This document shows positions 34,565 to 45,826 of a stretch of DNA of 64,000 nucleotides, piece by piece (positions within the stretch are counted from its first letter, which is position 1; each line of letters starts with the position of its first letter). The stretch covers positions 248,001 through 312,000 of the forward strand of contig NW_003314315.1 in assembly GCF_000143415.4 (NCBI RefSeq). Direction: 5' to 3'. Below the pieces are notes generated by a model that did no database searches, was not told where the DNA came from, and saw nothing but the letters and a program-made list of their open reading frames with translations. The position numbers were made by a program, and so were the translations under genes. The stretch comes from Selaginella moellendorffii (lineage: Eukaryota > Streptophyta > Lycopodiopsida > Selaginellales > Selaginellaceae).

Positions 34565-34736
34565 ATTTTGATTTAGATCTAACTTTTGCATCGTCTAGAT
34601 TTAGCTTTTTCCATTTCTTTTCTTTTGTTCTTTCTTTTTAGGATTTTGGTTTAGATCTAACTTTTTGCATTGTCTAGATCTACCATTTCCTTCTAACTTT
34701 TTGTTATTTCTCTTCTTTTGCTCTTTCTTTTTCATT
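34565..34736. repeat. Two-copy tandem repeat, about 80-90 bp unit
   Basis: Two units each start GATTTTG(A/G)TTTAGATCTAAC, continue TTTTGCAT(C/T)GTCTAGAT and end in CTTTTG(T/C)TCTTTCTTTTT. They sit just before the gag-like frame of the retroelement and are probably part of its leader. Confidence 0.75.
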
Positions 34737-34785
34737 CATCTTCATAGCAGATTAGTAATCTCCTCCTTTGACTTTGAAGCAGTAG

Positions 34786-37700
34786 TTGGTACAATTGCTT
34801 GATGCTATGCGCTTGCAATTGAATAACCAAACTCAATTGATGGCGGTGTTCACAACATGTGGGACAACTCCTTCTGCTCTTGGTGCCAATCCTTGCGTTC
34901 GGCTGGAGTTTTTTCACAGGAATTCTGGGGATGATGTGTATTATTGGTTCGATCACTACACAGTAATTGCCACATATCATTCTTGGGATGATGTTTGACG
35001 TTTGCATGACTTTCCCACGTGTCTCCAAGGGACAACGTTGCTGTGGTACAATGGTTTGAGCATAGCCACTTGTGGGGATTGGAGTGTTCTCCCAGACATC
35101 TTCAAACACGCATTTGAACATGCCAACGACTATGATGATGCCTTCCAACAATTACATCATCTTCGCCAAGGGCCATTTAAGTCGGTGATGCAATTTGGCG
35201 TTCCTTTCTGAAGTCTTTTGCTTTGTGCGGAGCCAAATATATCAGAGTGGATCAAGTTAAAAATGTTGTGGCCAGCACTTCGTCAAGATCTTGTCGGACT
35301 TGTGCATGCACTTGCTCCCACCACCTTTGACAATGCTTTTCACTTGGCACAACATTATGAAACGTTGCCTCTTTCACTTCTCACTGCATGTCTTTCAGCT
35401 CCACTTCCTATGGGTGATGGTCTTGTTCTAATGGAAGTTGATGCTGCTGCTGCTCGAGTCCAAGGACAAGGGTGAGGACATGGTCATGGCCGTGATGTTC
35501 GCTGCTGGGTGTGCGATGAAGTTGGTCATGCTTATCGGCGTTGTTGGTGTTTTCTAGATTGATGACCTCCATTTCCTGGGTGGAGACCTTGGCGTCAGCA
35601 ATGTCCCATTGGTGTTATTATAGTGGAAGGTCTGGACATCGAGATGTATGTGGAAAACAAGGAGTCACACGAGTAATGGAGGGACTTTGCACGAATAAGT
35701 TAGTGACCCTTTTATCTTTTTTTCGGGAGTATCATCAAGGGGTTCACTCGGCATCGGTTCATCTAGTGTTTACTTTCAAAGCTCGTTTTTATAACAAAAA
35801 GTCTCATATTATTCTCTCCATGTTGGTTAATATAGGTTTGAGTTTATCTTCTATTGCTGAACCTGTTATTACACGTTGCCGTCTACACTTGCATCGTGTG
35901 GCGGAACCAGTTTTCATTCTTTATGGCAACGGCCATACATATGTATGTGCACGGGATGAGGCGGACCTAGTTGTGCGTGTTGGCGATCTCGAGCTTGAGT
36001 TGTAGTCATTGCGGGTGGTGCCGAGTCAAGCTTTTGACCTCATTTTTGGTATAGATTGGTTGCAGTGCAATCATGCTAAATGTGACTTTAAGGCTTCTCC
36101 CCCTTGTCTCATACTTCTTTATGTTTCATCCATTCCTCTCACTTTCGTACTTCTTTATTTGTCTTCTTATACCTTTGCATCCATTACTTTTGTTCCCCCA
36201 CTATTTCCTCCTATGTTTCTGTCTTGTTCTGCTCTTCTCTTTTCCGATCCCTCCGACAATCTTTGTGTTGTAGTAGTTGACTGGCTCGTGAAAGAGTATT
36301 CTGATCTCTTTGAATTTGACTTGTCGTTTGGGGCCAAGATTGCCACATGTCATCTGATTCCAACCGGGGATGCTTGTCTAATCAAAGTTCCTTTTCATCG
36401 TCAGTCACCCAAGGAGATCAAGATTTTATGTGTAAATGTCAAAGAGATGTTGAAGAAGGGTGTTATTCGGAAGTCACGGAGTCCTTGGGCATGTGAACCT
36501 CATTTTGTGATGAAGCCTGATAAGAGTATTCATTTCTACATTGACTATAGTCCATTAAATAAAGTGACAATCCCAAATGTGTACCCTCTTCCTTACACTG
36601 CCGATCTCTTGGATCGTCTGGGGTAAAGTCGTTAGTTCACCAAGCTAGATCTTGTTTCTAGATACTAACAAGTACCGATGGCCGAAGAAGATATTCCTAA
36701 GACTGCTTTTCGTACACCATTTGGTTTGTACGAGTTCTTGGTGATGCCGTTTGGTTTGAACAATGCTCTAGCAACTTTCCAGCGGATGATGGACAAGGTT
36801 CTTTGCGATATGCTAGAGGTGACTACTGACTTCATTAATGATGTTTTGATCCACTCGGAGGGGACGTGGGAGGAGTATGTTCGTGATGTTTGTAAAGTGT
36901 TGGATCGGTTACGTGACATTGGTTTAAAGCTGAAGCAGTTAAAGTGTATGTTTGGGTCCAAGTACACAACTTATTTTGGGTACCGTATTTCTCATGAGGG
37001 TTTGCAAGTTGATCTTGACAAACTTGTGGTTGTTCTAAAGTTTCTTACTCCGAAGTGTGTGAATGATGTGCAGTACTTCTTAGGCAAGGTGCAGTATCTC
37101 GGTTGTTTTGTGGATCATCTTTCTAATCACACTACATCATTACGAGCGTTGCTAAAGTTATCAACATTATCTTTCATTTGGTCCCCGGATTGTGAACGGG
37201 CATTCGTGAATTTCAAAGAGCTATTGACGATTCCTCCGGTTTTAGTATATCCTAACTGCACTCGACTTTTTTATTTTGCCCGTGGATGCTTCTAACATTA
37301 GTCTTAGAGGTGTGTTAATGCAAGAGAGCTCAAGTGTGCCTGGTCAGCGCCATCCCATTGCGTATATAAGCCGTACATTACAACCAGTAGAGATGAACTA
37401 CTCCACGGTAGAGAAGGAGTGTTTAATAGTAGTCTAGGGTTTTGAGAAACTTCATGCATATCTACATGGTTCTCAGACATTACTTGAAGGTGACCATGTT
37501 GCTATTACTTCATTATTGAAGTGGAAAAACCTGGTTGGTCGTACTGCTCAATGGGCTTTGAAGCTTCAAATATATGATTTTGATGTTATTCATCGGCCAG
37601 GGAGTTCTATAGCTAATGCTAATGCCCTTTCTCGAGCTCCTCTTCTTTTTCCACTCTCTTCTCATATTTTTGACGAACTTGTTATTCTGACATTTGTGGA

Positions 37701-38427
37701 TTTTCTAGATGAGGATTTTATGCCGTTAGCGGTTGCTATACTCGACGTTCAGTGTCCACAAGGTGCAAAACAGAATTTACCTTCTCTTGATAAGGTTTGC
37801 GAGGCTCAAAAACTTGAGCTATGGATACGAAACCTTCGATATGGGTTTGAGAATCCTGCATCACTTGCTGATGACTTGCCATTCCAGCATTTACATTCTC
37901 AGTATCGCTTTGAAGATAGCCTTCTTTATTTTGTGGGGACAGATCCTGATGATCATTTACGACTGGTGGTGCCTTCTGTCTTGATTCCGTGGTTTCTCCA
38001 TGCCTACCACAATTCTCCTATTCTAGGTGGGCATATGGGACATTGTTGTATAATCGAGAAGTTGTGCAAGTCTTTCTATTTGCCAAAGATGCGATGTGAT
38101 ATTATCCAGTATGTGCGTAGCTGCATTTGGTGCCAAGCTCGTAATACTCCCTTTCATGCTGCAGAAGGACGGTTGGAGTCAATTGCAATTTCCTGTCCGT
38201 TTGAGTTGGTGGCATTTGATTTTATATGACCTTTTCTACGATCAACTGTTGACAATGAGTATGTTATTATTACTTTTGACTACTTGACTTGTTGAGTGAA
38301 AGTTAATGTTCCTGCTAGTGCCTCTACAACTACTATTGGATACTTCCTCCTCAATCGAGTAGTGTTTTAGCATTTTTATCCAGAGCGGATTCTTTCGGAT
38401 AATAGTCCCGCATTTATGGCTGGGGCA
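34786..38427 (+). mobile_element. Decayed Ty3/gypsy LTR retrotransposon, 3' truncated
   Basis: Gag-like frames (34786-35475, interrupted), a CCHC knuckle (CWVCDEVGH, about 35504-35540), a protease-like region (to about 36090), reverse transcriptase (36280-37260; FRTPFGLYEFLVMPFGLNNA), RNase H (37285-37640) and integrase occur in the pol order of Ty3/gypsy. The integrase has an HHCC finger (HAYHN...CIWCQ, about 38005-38130) and the beginning of the catalytic core, and is lost after about 38427, before its last acidic residue. Stops and frameshifts occur at about 34996, 35208, 36003, 36624, 36660, 37293, 37434 and 38227. The RT active-site box reads FIND instead of the usual two-Asp form. The copy is dead. 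No LTR pair or target duplication was seen. Confidence 0.88.
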
Positions 38428-40326
38428 TTTGATAATTCAAAATCATAAGCTATAGTTTTATTATTTCAAATTTTCTAGAGTATATATAGTTCTTATTTTA
38501 TGCATGCAAACAAGAATGAATTTAAAAATTTTATTAGTATATTAATCTATATTAATAATTAATATATGACTTCACAAAGCAAAATGAATAGAAAATAAAA
38601 TTTAAAAACATAAAAATAAATTAAATTTTTACTATTTAACTAATTTAATTTAATTATAATGAAAAATTTGTTATTTAAATATTTTCTAATATGGGATAAT
38701 AATAATTCCTTGTCTATGTAAATGTTTAGGCTGTTGCCCTCTGTATAAGATGTGTATTATTTTTTATGTTAGATGATCATTGGTTTTGATTTGGTGAATT
38801 TATTGTAGAATTTTTTTATAATAAATTCTAAAATAAATATCTTAAATCATAGTTTATAATATTATTAGAAAAATATTAAAAATGATCAGAGTCTTTGGAT
38901 TGGATGATACTATGGATGTTCATAATCAAAATTACCACCATATGCTCTTTCATATTGTAGTGTTCTTTTAGCATCTGTTATAAAATGACACTTGAGATTC
39001 ATCTTAATGAGACTGCCTCATAAATGTTTATTTTGATAGTTTATAATTTAAAAAACACAAGATTAATCTCAAAAATTAGATGGCAGACCATTAATAAACT
39101 AGAATATACTAGGAGGTGTTAGGAAAGTTTATAAATGATATAGTCTAAATGAAAACTGTTTGATGGTAAAATATCTTAGAATATAAAAGTTTATTTTAGG
39201 TATTTCTGCTCAGAAACAAAAGATGGCTAATATTGCAAATAGTATTAAAAAATTTGGTGATAAAATTTGTTTATCAAAACATAAGGTGAAAGCATTAAAA
39301 TTTCTCCATGAAATACAATTATGCTTTAAAATTTCAAAAAAATTTGGAGTTGCATTTTTTTTTTCAAATATATGTCTATATCTTCTGCATGATAGGAAAT
39401 TTATTTTCTAGCTAAGTAACATACTCAAATAAATTCCTTCTAAGATATTCAGAGGCAACTAGAACTCATTGAAATTACCCAACTCAAAGGTAATAGCAAT
39501 TCACCTTGTATTTATTGCTTCTTTACCATGATAGTGGTTTTGGCAACACTACTGAGATCATAGTGCAACAGTAGCAGGATGAACTTAATTGCATTGCCCA
39601 TGACATGAAAGACCTTGGAGATCCCCACATTTGGATAGGCTTGACTAGAAGGACAAGAAAAATCCAATTGCTTTAATGCTTAAACCATTAGCACTAGACC
39701 ACCAACCATAAGAAAGATAATTATTGATTTGGTTGATGTGAGAAACTCTTTATGACAGCTTAGCTTTAGGATGGATCCATGAATGCTTGGTATATTATAA
39801 CCACCAATCAGTGTTTAACTCTTTAAATTAAATATGACTTGGCCATCTGTCTTTGCATCTGAGCCTTAATCTAAGAATCTTTGATTCAATCCTAACTAAA
39901 CTAATTCTTAGCTGGACATTGCTAAATTTATAGCATGCCATAATATCTTGTCATTTATAGAAATTATTTAACACCCCCTTTTTCTTAATTTAAAGAAGCA
40001 GGACAATAGTTTTGTAATTCAGCTGTTTAGCAAGTGGCTAACCATCTGCAAAAATATGGAAGTTGGAAGGTCGACAACCAGATGTATTCACATAGCCAAT
40101 TAAAAAGGAAAGAGGTAGAGTAGAAGAATCCTTTTATCAAATATGATCACTTATTGCAAAATTTTGATTAATTTCTTTTGTGATTTAATTAAATATAATA
40201 TGTTCAATTAATAAACGGTTGAGAAATAAAAAACAACCTTTTAATGCAAATTAAAACCATTAGAATATTTTAAATTATATTAAAATCCTATTTAATAATA
40301 ATCAACTCTTTTGAAGGAAGAGATGA
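38428..40326. other. AT-rich region, no gene seen
   Basis: About 1.9 kb of AT-rich sequence follow the retroelement break. Short frames only, such as one at 39223-39411 rich in Lys, Phe and Ile. No LTR-like repeat of the region upstream of the element was found. Confidence 0.4.
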
Positions 40327-41250
40327 GTGACAGGCTTAAGCTGGTGGAAGAAGATTCTTACTGAAACTCAGAGCGAAGAACACTTGGATCACATACACAT
40401 TATGCCATTCTCACTCAAGGGCCATTTGGAGTTTGTTCGCTACAAGGATTTGCTGCTGGAGCCTCCGGCCGAGAGGAACATGAAGCTCTACCTCGAGTTC
40501 TTCCCAAATTTTAACACCGCCCAGCGATGGTACACCATGCCACAGATCCAAAATTCAGCACCGACCTTTGTGGAAACCGTGGCCCAAGCTGATCGCATAC
40601 TGGCAATCTCCTCCCACGCCCTGGAAGGCATTGTGGTGTGAGCTCTTCAGTTATGTGGAATCAACATCGTTCCACTGGGTTCTCTCCATCTAAACATCTC
40701 CACCGGGAACGATCCAGACGATCCAAACTAGGTAATTCCATGGCTGGACAAACAGGAGTCTCGATCGGTTCTCTACATTATTAACCGGACTTGAGGGCGT
40801 ACCGCGCGGTACCGCCGAATTTCTTCGGCACTAGCTCGAGCTGCTCCGGGCGTACCACCCATAGAAAAGCGATGTTCTTAGTAGATTCCAGAGCCAGCTG
40901 CTGGGACTGGAGCGATGGTTCCAAAACGCAGGTGGCATGGTATACCGCGGGCTGCTAACCGACTGGACACACCCTCGGGCACCGTGCCGTGCGGCATTGT
41001 GGATGGAATTCGATCTTGGAGAGCGTCAGTGTTGGTGTTCCTGTGATGTCGATGCCGCGAATCCGTGCTTGACGAGGATCTTGGACGGGATTTCGGTAAG
41101 ATTGGGTAAACACCGAGCAAGGCCAATTTGGAGGCTGCGATCGAGGAGCTCATGTTTAAAAGGTGTGATGAGCTTGGAAAGAAAGCCAGCGATCTTGGAG
41201 AACTCATGGAAGAAGGAGGATCTTCTCGATCCGGCATCGATTAGTCAAAG
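40327..41250 (+). pseudogene. Broken family-1 UDP-glycosyltransferase (UGT)
   Basis: The order of fragments is that of a plant UGT. An N-terminal-half piece (HIMPFSLKGHLEFVRYKDL ... QADRILAISSHALEG) ends with TGA at 40639. In-frame remnants continue (INIVPLGSLHLN, then WLDKQESRSVLYI) across a TAG at about 40729. After frameshifts the PSPG donor-sugar box appears (HRAVRHCGWNSILESVSVGV, about 40983-41045). The C-terminal helix follows (ANLEAAIEELM ... EEGGSSRSGID) to a stop near 41245. At least three stops and two frameshifts rule out a normal enzyme. GC content is high compared with its surroundings. Confidence 0.8.
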
Positions 41251-41254
41251 GTAC

Positions 41255-41495
41255 GCTAGTTCAAAGTGTAATCCAGTGACCTTCGTCAGCTTCCTGTGCT
41301 CTCGTGCAGCCATGGGGCTATAGAGATGTTCGCGTCGATGCAAGGGGATCACGGCGTGGATCCAATCGCGGAGCACTACGGCTGCGTGGTGCGGTGTGGG
41401 CATCTGCTGAGGCGCTCGTGATTGCCATGGAGCCCAGTGTAACGAGCTTGGTCAATGCGTGCACACTCCACTTGGATCCAGCGCAAGTCACCTAA
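41255..41495 (+). pseudogene. PPR gene fragment
   Basis: NPVTFVSFLCS (about 41270-41303), then in another frame EMFASMQGDHGVDPIAEHYG (about 41328-41390), match the usual C-terminal PPR wording before an E motif. A frameshift separates the two. It directly follows the dead UGT. The sequence on to 42060 is also GC-rich with short frames, but I cannot name it. Confidence 0.6.
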
Positions 41496-41499
41496 AGTG

Positions 41500-42260
41500 T
41501 GTCATAGGATAAGGGGGCGATGGCTGTAGCAGCCCGAATATCGCATGGAAGAGTTCGATCGTGTCGCCCGGCAGCCCGGGATCTGCTGGCGCAAGATCAT
41601 AGTCAGCGTTCTTTTAATTAGAGCTCCAAGTGCTCCAAAGATCATCCACACAGGTAACCTTAGCAAGGCGGCAGCTTTGGATGGATCAGGTGATCCTAAG
41701 GCATGGCTGAGTTCGTGGCGAGCATGACGACGTTCAAGAAGAGGGTGAACTCGAGCTTCAAGCCCAGGACGAGGCCACCTCGAGCTCGATCACTCGAGAG
41801 CCATTCAGTAAATGGATTGCTCCGAGACGCTCGAGTGCGAACTTAAGGAGCTGGAGAGGCGATCTCGAGGACATGAGTAGCGAGGTCCTAGGTAGAGTGA
41901 GGTGCCTGGGAGTGCCGATTCTCGGTTACCGAGGCGGCGTCTCGAGCTCGAGAGAACAAGTTGAGGAACTGGAGATCCATACGAGGGAGGAACTCTAACT
42001 CAGCACCACCATGACGACCTTGTAGCAATTTGGCACTCAAGAGGAGGAGAAAGCAATTTGGTGCTGCATCGACCTGACAACTATCACATATGGCATGAGA
42101 GATTCTTCGCCAGACAACGTTTGCGCTATAAACTGGTCCTCTCCAGACGTTTGAGAGCGTACATCTGCCTGTTTTGTGATTGCCTCACAAACCCCTCACA
42201 AATCAATCGGCACGGAAAACCAAGCCCAGCGGCTTTGAAAATCCTAGGAACTGATGCTAG
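41500..42260. other. GC-rich stretch with no recognisable gene
   Basis: Short frames only. A Glu-, Ser- and Arg-rich reading (about 41735-41995) could be a coiled-coil remnant but has no motif I can name. It ends where the second duplicated segment begins. Confidence 0.3.
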
Positions 42261-42616
42261 GAGTGCGGCTGGAGCGGACAACTCTTTGGTTACGTCAGTA
42301 GCCACAAAAGGCTGCCAAGCAAACCATCGTGAAAAAATTAAAATGGTGCAGCTGAAATAGCCTAGACAAACAAAAGCACTCTAGACTAGCGTCACCAAAT
42401 GGTGTTGTAGTTATCATTCTGAACAAGTTCACCTAACTAGACCTAGCCATCAACTGCAGCAGTGACCATTTCTCACTTTACACGTGAGTCATACGTCGAA
42501 GCATCTTGCAAAAATCTTGCTTTCGAGATCCGGATCTGGAAAATGGGAAGCAGATATTTGCAAGATGCATTTATAGTTTGTATATGGAACCGGTGCTGCC
42601 TTCTATTCAGCTTTGG

Positions 42617-42792
42617 TTTGACATGATTTGTCCTTAAATGAAGGTGATTTTCCTGAAGGAGCTGTGAGCTAGAGTGATTTTCATATTGTGACAACAATGC
42701 TCTAATGCACACCCAGAAGATCACTCTAGCTCACAATGACTCCTTCAAGAAAATCACCTTCATCGCACGGACAAATCATGGCATCATGTCAA
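42617..42792. repeat. Large inverted repeat (foldback), arms about 66-77 bp
   Basis: Left arm 42617-42682 and right arm 42716-42792 are reverse complements with a few mismatches and small gaps, around a 33-nt loop. Shared blocks include TGACATGAT, ATTTGTCC, AATGAAGGTGATTTTC or similar, and GTGAGCTAGAGTGAT. The structure is about 285 bp upstream of inhibitor gene 2, and a partly deleted homologue precedes gene 1. It looks like a MITE or foldback element captured before the duplication, or a hairpin-RNA source. Confidence 0.85.
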
Positions 42793-43028
42793 GCTGGATT
42801 GAAGGTATCACTTGTTTAATATGCAAACTATCATGCAGCTTGTGTTTGTAGCCGATAAAGACTGCTGCGTCGCTACTATTTATCTACATGGACTCATGTA
42901 TATGTCATAGGATGGTGATTTTCCAGCTGGTTGAATTATTGCTATTTGGTTCTTGTTTCGCTTTCGTTGGACCAGTCCGGAAATCAGCAAGAGAAACGTG
43001 GGATCCGAATTGTTCGAATCTTTGGGAG

Positions 43029-43035
43029 TATATAA
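43029..43035 (+). promoter_or_regulatory. TATA box of inhibitor gene 2
   Basis: TATATAA, 42 bp upstream of the ATG, in the same context as for gene 1. Confidence 0.65.
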
Positions 43036-43076
43036 CCAAGTGCGCTTGCCTCTCCAAACTCATCCTCTATTTCGCT

Positions 43077-43451
43077 ATGGCTCAGTCTATCAAGTTTGCT
43101 CCTCTCATTGCGCTGCTCCTTTGCATTGCTGTCACTGCTGAAGTGCTTGATCTTCCAGGCGAGTTTTTCTTTGTCGATGGAGCAGCCAGCCGACCGTCTG
43201 CATGCAGGCCCAACTCGCAGTGCTGCCCAAACAGCAAATTCTGTCCCAAGGGCAAATTCTGCACCATTTGCACGAAGAGCTATCCGCCTTCGTGCTTTTG
43301 CACGAAGGCCCCTCCAAACTGCGGAGTAGGCAGTAGCTGCTGCAGTGACGGGGACTGCCCAAAGGGAAAAGAATGCAGCGTATGCACTAAATCGTTCCCA
43401 CCTATTTGTCGCTGTGGCACTAAGCCTAAGCTCGTTCTTGTTTCCGAGTGA
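43077..43451 (+). CDS. Bowman-Birk-type double-headed protease inhibitor 2
   Basis: One exon, 124 aa, the same length as inhibitor 1. The signal peptide ends near AVTAEV. The mature protein has the same 16-cysteine frame. Both reactive loops are canonical: CTKSYPPSC in head 1 and CTKSFPPIC in head 2, each with P1 Lys and P1' Ser, so two trypsin-like sites are expected. Most differences from copy 1 fall around head 1. The frame is open upstream to 42888, but the TATA box inside that extension argues for the ATG at 43077. A GTGTAATAAA-type signal follows the stop within about 60 bp. Confidence 0.9.
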   Translation: MAQSIKFAPLIALLLCIAVTAEVLDLPGEFFFVDGAASRPSACRPNSQCCPNSKFCPKGKFCTICTKSYPPSCFCTKAPPNCGVGSSCCSDGDCPKGKECSVCTKSFPPICRCGTKPKLVLVSE

Positions 43452-43856
43452 AGCAGGCTATCGAGTGTGTGCTGGTCAACCCTGTTGACTGTGTAATAAA
43501 AGATCTTCCATAATGATAATGTGTGGCTATGTTTATAGTTGTCAATAGAGCAAATTATAGATTTTGAGCTTTGGATAGATTGTTTTCTGCTAGTTTTCTA
43601 TCTGTCTACCTTTGGAACGGATGGAACAAAGGGTTGAGCTCTTAAAGTTAACACAGTCAATCATTGTCAATAAATGGCTTGAAAGTTGGACTACTATTCT
43701 AGGAAACACTCTTCAAAATGCTTCCAAGACTTCCCTGGTTGGAGACCAGATCATTCCACCTGTTGATCCATGTTTCTTTTCAATCGCACTTTGTTTGCTC
43801 ATATCTTATATCTTACTTGTATATGGATGCTCTCAACAAACAATCTCAATGGTTTA

Positions 43857-45050
43857 AATAAGTATATATAGCTGGACTGGCTAAAAAAGAATAGTCATTT
43901 AGACAACCACCATTAATGCAATCATACTTCAAACACCTAGATATCATTCTTAGCTCATGGTCCCACACTTTTCATGCAGACTTGGCAGGCATGCAGAGAG
44001 TTGAGGTGGCACGCATGCAAATATATCCAAATATATGTATAGGGTAGCTATCTAGCTCTCTTGTGTAATACACGTCATGTCTGCACGTTTACGCTGACCT
44101 GGCATGCATGCAGAGATGTTGAGTTGGCACATACGTATTCACCTTCTAAATACCAATTATGCACCATGCATTCATATATAAAGCTCTTTCTCTCTCTTGT
44201 TCTTCCCTTCTGCAGTTATTAGCCAGATTTTATAGGAAAATTTATTTCTTCAAAACTTTATAAACGTCCATTGTATATCTTTAACTTTAATGGCTTTCAA
44301 AAAGTGTTTTACTTTTTATAGGAGGGTGATTTTTATTGAACTTTTCAATAGAATGAAATCATAATGAAAGGTAATGTTATAAGTTTTGAATCATAAAATT
44401 ATAGAGATAAACAGTTAAATATAATGTAGTTAAAGTGTTTGTTATATCTATTGCTTGATTGTATTTTATATTCTGAAATTTAATAGACTGTCAAAATGAT
44501 AGGTAGATTTCAAACAAACCTTTCAAAAGAAAAAAAAGAAGATTACCTTTCAAAGTTGAGACATTGTATTATTAGAAATTTTATATGTAAATTAAATTCA
44601 TGTTCAATAAAATAAAAGATCAACGAGATGCTCATAAAATTTTAAAAGTTAAGTTTTGATTAAAATTTATTAACTTTGAAATTATTAAGAAGAACTACAT
44701 CTAAATTGATAAATAATTATAAAAGTAATTGTGCATTAATTTCTTAAACCTACAGTGACATCCTCTGGAATGAAAATATAAGAGATGTATTTCTCAAAGC
44801 TGGGTGTGTTATTTGATAATAGGATGTGGTTAATCCTTTAACTGAATAAATTAGTAAATAAGTTGAAATTAAAAAATCCTAACTAAAGTAGAGGAATTTT
44901 CACCTAGTTTCTCCAATGCTAATAATATTATTCACTATGGAATCTTTTCGTACAACTGGTCTGTGAAGCAGTCTCCAAAGGCGTAGCTGCCACTGAGTTC
45001 TCGCAATTTAGCGCTGCTCGCAGGCCTCTCTAAACTCAAAATGAGGGAGA
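43857..45050. other. AT-rich region with RY-motif cluster at its left end
   Basis: At 43973-44172 there are five sites containing CATGCA (about 43973, 43990, 44014, 44103-44113, 44165), inside a two-copy direct repeat (43973-44018 and 44087-44136). The rest is AT-rich, with no gene seen. The nearest genes are inhibitor 2 (ending 43451) and the HN1-like gene (ending 45051). Confidence 0.5.
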
Positions 45051-45679
45051 TCACAACCCATGAGCAAGAGCACTAAATGGCCAACCTGATGGATATTTGA
45101 TGTAATCAGCATTGTCATGCCTACTTGGAGAGAAATTCAGTAGATCATAGTTCCCAGCAATCTCCTGACGCTTTGCATTGCTGTGATGCTTCTCTGCGGC
45201 AAAAACAGGACACCTTCTTGTTAGCAAAAGAGCGAGAAAACGAGGAGAGAACTCGAGATACCTGATCGTCTCATGTCAGGAGTGAGAGGACGATGGGCTG
45301 TAGCTTCGTTCTTCTCGGTGGTGCTGCTGTTGTCATCGTTGCTCATCATCTTGTCAGTGCCGTCGTTGTTCTCCTTGTTGTTGGAGCCACGGTTGTAAAA
45401 GTCATGCGTCCCGCTCATCTCCTTTACTTTAGCCTCGCGTAAGTGCTTATCTGCATACACGTCTGTAAGTAACTGATAAGAGCGAGCCGACAAAACGGAG
45501 AACTTAACCGAAAAAATCTTTTTTCCACCTGGGATCTTGTTTAAACCTTCAGGGGTCGCGTTCTCGTCGTGTTGAACAGGATTGCTTCCCCTCAGCTGCT
45601 TAATCCTAGCAACAACATCTGCAGCATCACCAGAGTGAGTACCAAGCGAGAAACCCATGCGCCCCAAAGAAGAATCCAT
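45051..45679 (-). CDS. Small HN1/DUF4057-related protein
   Basis: Three exons, 45679-45529, 45462-45262, 45193-45051, join in frame to give 164 aa. It begins MDSSLGRMGFSLGTHSGDAA and contains two copies of the (S/R)xAKxxExxG element (HLREAKVKEMSG, HSNAKRQEIAG) that also occurs three times in the protein coded just upstream. Plant proteins described as haematological/neurological-expressed-like have this make-up; their function is poorly known. An alternative view is that these exons form a 3' extension of the upstream DUF4057 gene, only 147 bp away; the upstream protein already has the family's C-terminal end, so I treat them as two genes. Confidence 0.6.
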
Positions 45680-45826
45680 CCAGCTGTGTATGTATGCACA
45701 AAGAGGCTGGAGTTAACACAATGGGATTCAAATAATGCCCCTGCAGGCCAAACGCGTGAGTGATTCCTCTCAAAAGGCGAAGGACACAAGTAAAAAGAAG
45801 ATAAAAACCGAAAAAAAACCCCGCAG

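Larger units (their letters stand above)
42263..43856. repeat. Duplicated segment, copy 2 (holds inhibitor gene 2)
   Basis: The counterpart of 31450-33322 in direct orientation. It has the GGAGTGCGGCT block at the left, the shortened palindrome at 42501-42568, the long foldback 42617-42792, the promoter and TATA box, gene 2 and the flank ending CAATCTCAATGGTTTA. Confidence 0.8.

Noticed and set aside
45592-45679. Joining the HN1-like exons to the DUF4057 gene as one protein
   Set aside because: The normal donor would put the next exon out of frame, and the DUF4057 family C-terminus is already complete at 45827; kept as a finding only.
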